A DNA stretch of 64,000 nt from Brasenia schreberi (Eukaryota > Streptophyta > Magnoliopsida > Nymphaeales > Cabombaceae). The stretch lies in assembly GCA_036023115.1 (NCBI GenBank), contig JAYKKT010000046.1, forward strand, positions 3,187,001-3,251,000, in the 5' to 3' direction. Position numbers and translations under genes: made by a program. Positions 50,601-62,600 of this stretch are shown in pieces. Position 1 is the stretch's first letter. Each line of letters starts with the position of its first letter. The notes under the pieces are model-generated. The model was given only the letters and a program-made list of their open reading frames with translations. It had not been told where the DNA came from and searched no databases.

Positions 50601-53600
50601 GTAGCGGCTAATTTATTTCTTCAATTTCAACATGCTAAGGGGGTCTTGGAGTGGGACTTGGATCTAAATTCAATAGGGTGAATCACAAGGGATTTGGATA
50701 TAGATTCGGTTTTCTTATTCAGATTCAGATTTGCCATGGTAGAAAAACAATATGAATTTTGAAAATATGAATCAAATTTTGCACCCTATTATTACATAGG
50801 CACCACAATGAAGACCTTAAGATTCAGGGACCACATGCCAAAGGGCTCTAGAAAATCCAATTTGACAGTCATGTATGGTTATAATATCACATATACTACC
50901 GTTGGAAAGCTTGAACCCATCTGGATCAAAGGAGATAGGCAAACATAAAAAAACCAGTTTAATCAAATATCTGGTCAGTTTGATCATCAGGCTGAATAGA
51001 TACAGAAAATAGTATCTTACTATTCAAGGAAAGATACCAAGCGTAAGTGAATAACAGCACTCATGATGCAACATAGATTTAAAATCACTTCATCGTGTTG
51101 CTTAAGGAAGCCAAGATTGAAGGTCAAGTAGATGACCTATGGGAAGAATAATATGCTGAAATGCAAATACATAGTCATCATCCCCAATTCCCCCATGTTT
51201 CCAGGGAATATTCACAGAGTATCCTTCTGCACCGAAGCTTCCTACCTGCATAACAGTAAAAGATCAGTATTAGAAATAACCAGACATCAAAGAATCAGTT
51301 AAAAATTTTAATTTATGCAATCTCACATGTTCACTGAAAACATGATGCAATTATGTAATAAGCAATAACAAGACAAATGAAGTCCACAATTAGACTCAGT
51401 TTATTTACACCAATTGAAGTGATAAGAAAACGGCACATGCACTGCCTCAACAGCATAAGTTGAAGGCATCCAACTATTTCGTGAACTTATGATAGCTCAG
51501 CCCTGCAATTGGCTCGAGTCTGCAAAACAATACATTGAAGTCCTAGACATGCTAAAGCACTAGAAGGTGCCCTTCCAACTTTGCATTTTTCAGTTAAACG
51601 TATAGGTGTTTATGATTGAGGAACCACATTTGTACACTTGATTCTTGAAATACTTTACACTTTCAATCATCAGAATTCTATCCCAATACGCTATTTCAGA
51701 TTACAAGAGTTTCACATCTCCTTTTGATACTTACATTTCTATGATGGAAAACTATTTTCAGTAGTTCAGTTAGAATTCATGAATCAGTCATGTAATATTA
51801 GACTTTCTTTCTATTGGCTCTGGTTTCTGCTAAATGGAGTTTGACTCCCTCTGATGTCTCATAGGTATCTCCATTTTTGCAGGATCCATCAGAGACCAAG
51901 ATGGTGACTAAAAACATGTTGAGAATAATATCTTAAATTACTGATATGGCCTTTGCTCAAAAACGAATGGAACGAAATCATATGGGCAACATTAAGTTTC
52001 TAAAAGACAACACATTAGTGGAAATTAGCCAAATCAAGAAACTGCTATAGGTTAGTTGCTGGCAGCAGAAGCATGCAAAATTGCTCAAGTGAGATACCTC
52101 AGTTGCAGCCCCAGTTCCTGGATAAAACCGCCCATCGTCATATCTATGCAAAGAGATATAGAGCACCTTCAAAAACACATCAATCAGAATGGGTAAATTC
52201 AAGGCTTATGCCACTCAAAGTTTTGCACAGCACAATACTGAAAAGTGAACTAAGCAATAAATGTTGGCACAACCCAAGACTAAAACAAGCTAAGAAACAG
52301 TAAAAAGGAATAAGAAACGTTTGCTAAGAAAGAAAGGCAACTTTACTACAAGAGCAAAAGCACAAGATGAATAACACACATGGGATGGACAAAAACAAGA
52401 TAGTCTGCTATTAAATGCAAAATGGCATAACCAGGTGAAAACCTTAGGAAACTGACAGCCCAAAGAGGCAACAGAAAAAAACTAAAATTATATAGGTTAA
52501 CAGAAGAAAAGTTACCAGGAAAAGAAACCTCTGAAAGACGAAGATGCCCAAGAAGACTATAAAAGATCAAACAATTGTTGGACAGTCATCATTCTTCAAA
52601 TTCATCGACTTAAACTAACTTTTTCAGCCAGTGCAATCCATTGCTCCATCTTGCACATCCAACAAGACCAGGACATGGAAGACAGGATACACAGAAATGG
52701 CCCCAAACCCAATAAAGTTTCTAATTTAGTTTTTAAAGGGTGGCTTCAAAAGCCACCTATTAGAACTTCAACAGTTAAAAGCTTATTTTGACTTTGCAGC
52801 TTGTTGTTTGGTCATATTAGTTTAAATTTGTATTGTGGATCTCATATCTAATCTGACACATCCAAGTTCATCAACGGTATGGAGAAGGATCATCTGCTTC
52901 TATTTCTTTTATTACATTGTTTACCTATAAGCCTTGTATTCCTCTACGTTTCTACTGTATGTAGAAGGATATAATATTATTTTATCATTTGTGATTACGT
53001 ATCCCCATGCATTACTCTAAATTAAGCTTCTGATTACACATGCAGGATAAGACATTATAATAGTGTTTATTATATTTTCTGCTTATTACATTTCATCTGC
53101 TTTTCTTCCCAAATTTTTGGGATTTGGGGGATTTTTTTTGGTTTTTATGAAAAGTGCAACATTATGATGGTGCAATCATGTGACACGGGTCCGTGTTGAT
53201 AATTACATTATCGGCACAAGGTCAATTTAAACAACAACAACTAAGCCTTTTCCCATACTAGACGGGGTCGGTCAAGGTCAATTTAAACCAAATCTAAAAA
53301 CTAATTCCAAATGAAGAAGATACTCTGAGAAAAAGGAAATGTGTGGATAATTAGTGTGAAAAACCAATTTCCTTATCCTTTCCTGCAAATGTTTAAGGTA
53401 AATCACATCAAGATAAAGAACTCAAATTATTGATATACCATTCATTTCTCAAGGTGAGTATTCAGCCTGCTTGGCCAAACTAGCATCACATCTATATTCA
53501 GATAGCCCTGATTCTTTTATTAGTGGACCTTGATGCCTTATACCATGTCAGTTCAATGTTGTGAACAACGTTGGCTCTAGAAAAGATAAGTGGAAGGTTC

Positions 53601-56600
53601 AGGAAAAGGATAAAATGTTTTCTCATGCACTATTATGTGGTTGCCTCATCTTTGACTTTTTTTACATCATTCACTCCAAGCCTTTAAAGGTACGCTTTTA
53701 GGTTCTTCTAGTTTATCATGAGAATGAGAGAAAATTGAAGATTTCACACAGAACTTCAGGATCTTTCTTGCTGATGAGCCTACTCTAGCAAAGACATGAA
53801 TTGCATGCTTTGCGCATCCTCTGTGTATAACTAAGACACAGGACACAGTTATTTGTTCGTGTGTTTATACTATAAATAAAATCTTACCCGTGAATTTTTG
53901 AACCATTGCATTCTTAATAAATCCACGGCAAATAGAGATGAAATATAATTAAGAGCAAGTTTTGAAACAAAACACGAGTATATTTAACTATTATGGTAAA
54001 AGGAAATAAACAAAATAAGGGAACATGGTGTTGACATGACTGACATAATTGTGTCCGTAAAGTGTCGTGTGTCATGCCCATCATAGTTCATAGTTCATAG
54101 TTCATAGTTGCAAGAAGAACATACGTAAAATAAGGAGCCTACAACAGCAGCAACAGCGCTATGCTTCCTGGAAAGAGGAGGAAGTGCCAATGGCTTTCCA
54201 TTCATGGAGACAATGTTTTCTACTTGTTCCCAAACATTCTTCCCACTAAATTATTGGCTGGCTTGTACTTCCTACCGGTTCCCTCTTCCTGTTGCTCCCT
54301 TTCTTGTATTAGAACACTGTAAATTGGTCTTTACCTTGCATTCATATTTTATTTTAATGACTTTCATTTCCATTTGGCCTCTTCCTATTCCCATTAGGCA
54401 TTACAAATTCATTAATATGCACCTGTTTCACACTTGACACATCCATGCTCACAACTTCAGACTCCTAAATCGCTGCTCATATCCATTTGATATTTCTGAT
54501 AACTGTGCCCAAAATATCAATATAGGATGTATACATGCGAGGTTGACACCACTGTTCGTCTTGTGCTGACATGGTGTTACATTGGCATAAGATACACGTG
54601 CAGACTGAATTATCTGTAGAACACACATGACAGGTGCAATGGCTTCAGCATATGGGCAGCTTTTCTTCTAGCATGCTGGTCATGTATGTGGCCAATGTTC
54701 CAGCTATAATTACAGACATGAATGATGGATATGATTGCAACTTTCTTCCAAGCCCTTAGAACAAAACAAAGGCTTTTCTGGCATTGTTGGATAATAAAGG
54801 AATTCAACCTCTTCCTTGGAAAGAAATCCAGATATCAATGAAAAGTGGTGCCAACATCAAAAAACAGTTGACCAACCAGAGGTTGGTAGTAAATGGCATC
54901 AGATTGCAACTAGCATGCCAGTCCAGCATCTATGAGAATGATAGTAAGCATTTGGTGGCAAAGCAAAACTAAAGCTTGACTACTGTCATTGGTACATGCA
55001 CTCGGTCATTATCTTCACTAAACGTAAACTATGAAAATCTCTTCAGAATATAAATAAAGTAGCATAACCAAGTGGAAGGTGAAACAACTATGGATTATTA
55101 TCAAGGCTCACCGACTTGTTTCCTTCAAAAATTTCTTGGGTGCCGTTGCCGTGGTGCACATCCTGTAGTACCAAGAAAACCAATAATTTATCAAAAAGCA
55201 ATCATTTAAAAAAATAAACTACATAAAACTCCAAGGCATGTAACTACAAAATAACACAAACACACCCAAGAAGCGTACTTAAATATTACCCAATCAACAA
55301 TCAATACTCTATCTGCACCTGCAGCTTGAGCACCTAAAGCGGCCATTGCTGCATTGTTATGCAAACAGAAGCCCATTGCCTGTTTCACTCCTGCATGGTG
55401 TCCAGGAGGCCTAACCTGACTTGAGTAAAGAAAAAAAATGCAGATGGTTGAACGAAAATGTGACTGTTCTGAAAGTATCCTTTATAAATGTCAAGACAAA
55501 AAAAATAATCAACAGAAAGAAGAATAGGTATTCAACCTACAAGTGCAAAACCATTTCTGGCTTGTCCCTTCATGATAGCTGAGGCAAGATCAGAACATAA
55601 TCCTGCCGCAAGTCTAGCAGCACGAGCTGAATGTTCATTGGCATATGTATCAGGTGTGAAATAGCTGCCACTCAAGCAAAAATTAAAAGAAGAAAAATTA
55701 ATGTCTCATGAAAAGGTCAATTGATGGATTAACATTAGAAATCGATAATGGATCAGCATAGGCAGACTGCTAGAGAAAGTAAACAAAGGTCCAAATCTGA
55801 CAGAACTCTTTTCTCTGGGTGGAAATAAGGATAAAGTTCTCATTAGAAAAAAAAATTAAAGGATAGCCATAACTTGTCTCAAGCCTCAACAATAGAAAGG
55901 AACTATAATTTATGACTTTGAGCCATTATCAATACAATTTATCTTTATCGCATCCCAAACGGTCTAGATTAGCACCTTTAAGATGGAAAAAGAAAGTCAA
56001 TCAGCATCGTATGATTAAAAATAATGACTCACAAAAATTAGATTCATACGAAGAAAAAGACCAATTAAAACCTAGTGCAATGATTTCCATATTTCTATTG
56101 GGTAGACACTGTTCGACCAGTACTTCATCCATTTACACAAATGGCCTCTCCACATAATCCTTTCCCAGACGGCTCTTCAGAATCACAGGCTACCATTAGC
56201 TATGTACAACGCTAGAGGAAGATCCTTAACCAAGCACTCTGGCCAGTGGAGATAGAAATCTTCTGGCATCACACACTCTGGCCCTTGATCCTAGCCTCCT
56301 AGGGCAACTCTTGACGATGACAGCACTGACTGCGCACTGAAATGATACTGCATGTTAACTCCCCCCTTAACCCTCAGGGTGGTGGTCCTCCTTGGTGCAT
56401 GCCATTCTCATCAGGGCCTCTGAAAAAACATCGGGGTTAGGTGCAGGAGCGTATGCATTCAGCGCTTGTTTTGGCAAAGTTGACAAGAAAGGATTCCACA
56501 ACTTTATGTTGCCATAGTTTCAATATGTTGTGATCTTAGAAGAGGATGGCCCCAAAAGGGTACCCAAACAAGCCAGTCATCATATTGGTCCCTAAGTTCC

Positions 56601-59600
56601 ATGCATTCCGACACATCTATACTCTTCACCTGATATCATTTCATTCCTTACTCCCTTTGTTTCAGCATCAAAGCCTCTTTTTGGAACAAAATCTCAATAT
56701 CAGAAATTGAACACTTGGGTTGATCAAGCTGATTGCAAGATATCTATTTCTGTTGTCCAAGGTGGATTTATTATGTGACATGGTTCCAGCCTGAGAATTT
56801 CTCAATTGGTATTCAGTCGAGATGTAAAAAGGACAAGCTGGTATGATTAGTTAGTTTACATTATTATAAAACAACACTATGAACGATCTAATACAGCGAA
56901 TGATTAATGACAATGTTATAAATATTGTATTGTGTCGTACGATGCAATATGTGATTAGGGTGTATCGATGCCTCAACCGATACGATTCAGGTACATGCAT
57001 CGCAATAGACATGTATCACACTCGTATCGCAATGTATCGTACAATACACTGCAAGTTTCAGAAAACATGTTTTTTTTAAATAAAAGGTTGAGTGTGTTTA
57101 AACCCCTCTAAGTCAGCTTCTTTTTGCATGTCTATCTCTTCCTCTCTTAAAGATCAACTATTTTCTCTCTAAAAATCCAATATTTATTCTACATTCATTA
57201 ATAATCATTTATTCAAAGTTTCAAAATGAGACCCGAGAACGATGTATGCATGTGATTTAGCTTGTTTTGACATTGAATTCGTTGTCTCTTCATATGGTGC
57301 AAGTTGCAGAATTTTTCCACAACTTTTTAAAAGATTTTAATGTTTTTTAACGACTTTTTAGAAAAATAATTTTAAAAGAACATTTAGTGTACCATATCAT
57401 ACGATATGATACAAGTGTATTGGTGCCCCATGTGATACGGGGTCCAATACGATATTTACAATATTGATTAATGAAACACATAAACTACCTAGTAAACAAA
57501 TGATAAGCTATCTATACCTTGACAACATGTAGCCAGTTGCTTCAACTGTATTAACATGCTCCAAAGAGTGGATCTGCAGTTTGAGTTCAGCTTTACAGAT
57601 GAGTTCACAAATTCAAAATAAGATACATTCATTTACATAGATAAACTGGATTGTTCCCCGTGCACTATGTATATGGTGCAAAAAGAATTCTTTCAATCAC
57701 CTCATCAGAACATTAGGCAACAAAGAAAAGCGACAGCAAGTTAGCTTTTTCCTTTTTTTTACAAAAGCTTCGCAAACAGGAACCCAGTTTTGATCTCAGG
57801 CATTATAATTAAGCTCAACCTTGTCAGGCGTTAACATTCAAAAGAACTTATATACTGAAAACATGGTCTAAGTCTTTCCACTCTCATCACCTCCCCTTTG
57901 TTGAATAGCAATATCTCAATTTCGATCTTCTTGGACTTGTATCTAACAGATTCAAAGCCTTACCAACCCAAGCTCTTCACGAGTTATCTCTCTGGCAGGA
58001 ATTGCAGCGCATCTTCCAGGAAAGATACCTAAATGGGAAACAATGACTGTTGAAGTAGCTCAAATGAGGACAAACCCAAAGAAATCAGAGAAGCAGCAAA
58101 CAGAAAACATAGATACATGTGTGTGCCCGGTTGTTTGCAGATAAAGACACGCATGGTTGAACAGAGAACCAGAAGGAAGTTAATACCAGCCACTGCAAGG
58201 CTGGCAGCAATAGCTCGAAGGCGGTCTGGTCTTTCTGGATGGGGATGAGGTCTCTGCTCAACCTGTACAAAATATCAACCGTCAAGCTGTTCCAACCACA
58301 CATGAAGAAGAAAGGAGATGACTTTAAGTTTAAGCGGCTCTTGATTACTGATTAAAGGGCTGGATCTAGAATGTGGCCACAAGAATGCAAACACTCAAAA
58401 AGTATGACTTCATATTTACAGACATAGTGGAGGAATTGAACATAACGCAGAAGCTGTTGTCCAGAGAAACAACTGGATGTAGTCAAAGTCTATTTCAGTC
58501 TATGACCAGCTGTTATTTATTTTTGTTTTTAAAGGTTCCTTTATTTTAATTTCATTAATGGCATACTCGTAATATGCCATGTATGGTATGTATTTAAGTT
58601 TTCATGGCTTCAACCCTAGTGACTAACACACGATATTAATAAAAGAGAGAGAGTGGCTGTCGTGAATAGCATAAGATGATGATCGGCAGCAAGTGATTGT
58701 TCTCTCCAATGTTGCGCATGTGTTTTTTTGCTAAACTAACATGGTATCAGAGCCTTAAAGGCGTGAAAACAAGGTGAAACGCTGAAGAAGGCCCAAATTG
58801 TGTACAACAGCCCGATGTCGAGGTAAGAAAAAAACTGAATCGGTGGATTCAATCATCCTCAGGAGTCATATAAGATCTATACAAGGTACAACAAGCAAGC
58901 TCCCGTCCATGTTCGCTTGCCTATTCAAGGGCCTTATGAGTGTAACAGGTTGCACACCAACTGTTTGTTAGAAGGTGATTGTGATTAAGGGAGAGATAGA
59001 GGAAAACTACAAGGAATCATAGGCTTATAATCAGGGGCACAGTAGTGAAATGAAGCGCAAATCCTTCCAAATCACAACATCAAACTGGACAATCAAAACT
59101 ACAAGGAGTGGGCCAAATCAGTTGAGTTAGCTATAAGATCAAGAGAGAAAATTAGTTTCTTGATAGGTAATCAAAGAATACCCTCCGAAGACGACCATAC
59201 ATATGAAAAATGGGCAAAAGATAAACGCCCTAATTAGCACTTAACCCGATCGATGATTCTATTTATTGGAAAAACGTTTATGTTTATGGACAATGCTACA
59301 GAAATTTCAAAAGTTGTAACAGACGCATATTCCAAAAAAAAGAATATAACAAAAGAATATGAAATCATGAAAAAATTAGGAGATGTAAGCGGTGAGACAA
59401 AACCATCGGAGATTATTATAGGCACCTAAGGTATTTATGGAACGAGCAACAACATCTAGCCGAAACTAAGTGTACCACGTGTATCAAGGATAGAAATGCG
59501 TAAGTAGAAAAGAAAAAAGTATTTTTAAATATGAAAACTATATAAAAATGAGCAAGTTCGACTGGTAAATGATTATTATATCTCAATAGCTGGGAAAGGA

Positions 59601-62600
59601 AAGTTGAAGTTAATGTTTGAAACTGTTGTACATGTTTTACATGTGCCTAATATTATAATGAATTTATTATCCGTCAGTTCTTTGGTAACAAATTAAAGAT
59701 ACTTAGTAACTTTTCTGTATTTTGGTTGTTTGTTTCGAAACCTAAAGATGGGGAAAATCTTTAGACGTGATAGTATCGAGAAGGGGCTATATTTTTTGGA
59801 GGAAAAGTGTCATCCTATGCAAGCATGTGGTGTTATGATATACAGAAGACTTGAAGATATGTTTTTATGGCATAATAGACTAAGGCATTTATTTTTATCT
59901 AAATTGAGTGTTGTATAACCTAATATATATAGGAATTTGGGAAAGATTAATATTGAATGTGATGTTTGTCAGTGTGCTAAACATGTTAGAAACAATTTTC
60001 ATAAAAATGATTCTAGAGCAGTGAAACCTTTTGAAATAGTTAATGCTCTACTTTGGCTATTACTGGCCTCGATACTTTGGGGAGATGTAGTCCTTATAGC
60101 AATATACTTGATAAACAAAGCCCTATCCATTGTCTTAGATGGTAAAACTCCATTTATGATGCTTCATTCTACTAAGAAAGCATTTCATGTTCAACCTAGA
60201 ATATTTGGATGGGTTTGCTATGTCCATATTCATTATGAGATGAGAGATAAATTAGATCATAGATCTATTAAGTATTAAGTGTGTATTTGTTGGATACACA
60301 TCATTCCAAAAAGGATATTGGTGTTATGACCCAAGTAATAAGAAATTTTATATTATAATGAATTTATCCTTTAATCTAAGTTCTACTATGACATGGAGGG
60401 GGGGAGAATAAAAAGATTGTTGAAGAATTACCACAAGTCATGCATGTAATTCCATATTGCGACAGTGAAGAAGAAATTAAATACCACATGAGGAGAGGTG
60501 AGACAAGCAATAAGTCAGAAACCGAGATAAAGACACATGTCAGAGGAAAAAGAAAAATAATTCTACTAATAGAAGAGAATAGCAGAAGAAAATTTACCAT
60601 CCTCAGGTCCTTTAGAGGTTGATATAAAAGAAGAAGGGCATCATTTGAATATGCCCATTGCACTAAGAAAATGTAAGAGAACATGTACATACCCTATATG
60701 TAAGTATATCTCTCTTATACATCCTCTAGTTATAAATCTTTTGTTATGAATGTGGACTCTACTCTAAATCACACAAACACTTCTAAGGGGTGGAGTGTCG
60801 ACCTCGACACTGGTGCGACACCAACACCGACATTGTGTCGGTGAAGCATGGTCCAAAAAAATATATATTTTTGTAACTCACGGATAAATAGGTCCGGATA
60901 ATGAAGATTGATTTGCGTATTATGATGAAATTAGTAGTTGTTTACCATTTATATGTTTTGCTTTAATATAAAGTTGTGTACTTGCTATTGTAGTTGTATA
61001 CAATATTAGCTTGAATGATTTTGGGTGAGAATAATTGGTTTCTTATTACTCAATCTGATTGGATTCTTGACTCCATATCTCTGTCACCAAACACATTTAA
61101 AGACCATGAACATTGCTAGATCAATAGCACAGAAGAGCATGACATCACTAGTGGATCCTAGCATAAATACTAGTATATGTTATATCCTACAAAAGATCTC
61201 GAAACTCTTTGAATCCATAACTTGGATATTTTGCATCTCGTAAAATCATTCTAAGTTTAAGATCATTATGAGGGAACTTGCTAATTGATACCTACGTACA
61301 CCCAAAATTAGCAAATACTAGTTGTATTATGATTGATTTATGTAGCTTGAATATTATATATATATAATATAATATTATATACCCTAGCCGTGTCGCCGCA
61401 CCCAAAATTTTTGAAATTTGCCGTATCCCGCACCCGTGTGACATAGAATCTACTTATATTCCATGCAATTTTGAGTATGCTAATAGATATGTTAAGTGAC
61501 AGCTTGCTATGAAACAAGAACTTGAGGCCTTGGAAAAAAATAAGACATGGGATATAGACATGGGATATAGTTGACTTGTCACCAAGAAGGAAGACAGTGG
61601 TTTGTAAATGGGTTTATATCATTAAAGTGAAAGCAGATAGAAGTATAGAAAGATACAAAGAAAGACTGGTAGCAAAGAGCTACGATCAAGCCTATGGCTT
61701 GGACTACAATGAGACATTTGCACCAGTAGCAAAACTTACTATTTTCAGTGTGATAATTAGCATGACAACTAATAAGAATTGGAAACTCGGGTAGTTAGCT
61801 ATAAAAAATGCTTTCTTACACGGCAACCTAATGGAGGAGATATATATAGAGAGAATTATCTCTAGCTCTAAGAGACAAACATGGAAGATCAAAGGTGTGT
61901 AAACTAGAAAAAGCCTTATATGGATTGGAGCAATCCCCTAGAGCCTGGTTCGAGAGATTCAATAAGGGATTATTGATTTTGACTATTTCCAAAGTGCAAA
62001 CAATCATACGTTATTTGTAAAGCATGGTAAAGGCATTTCTATTCTCGTAGTATATGTTAATATTATTATAATTACAGGTGATGATGTCGAAGAAATTGAA
62101 AAGCTAAAGAAACAACTTCATAAGTTATTCAACTTTAAGACGTAGGGAGATACCAAAGATTGGTGGGAAAACTAATTTATCTAACTACTTGATATCTCTT
62201 TTGCAGATATCTCTTTTGTAGTGGGTATTGTGAAAAGATATATGCATGCACCATCCAGATGTCACATGGATGTTGTCTATCAAATTCAAAAGAACTTCAG
62301 GTTGTGTAATGATTTATGCTACGCATAGACACCTAGAATTAGAGGTACACACTCACTAGAAGATCAGAAATTTACTACAGGATACCTTACTTTGTTTGGA
62401 AGAAATATTATACATTGAAAAAGCAAGAAACAATCAATTGTTGCTAGATTGAGTGCAGAAGTATAATATAGAGCAATTGCCCATGGTTTGTGTGAGGGGG
62501 GTTATGGCTTCAGGCACTTATCAAGGACTTGGGAGAAGTGATACAATTACCTATCCAGGGATATTATGATAGTAAGGTCATCATATAAATTACATTTAAT

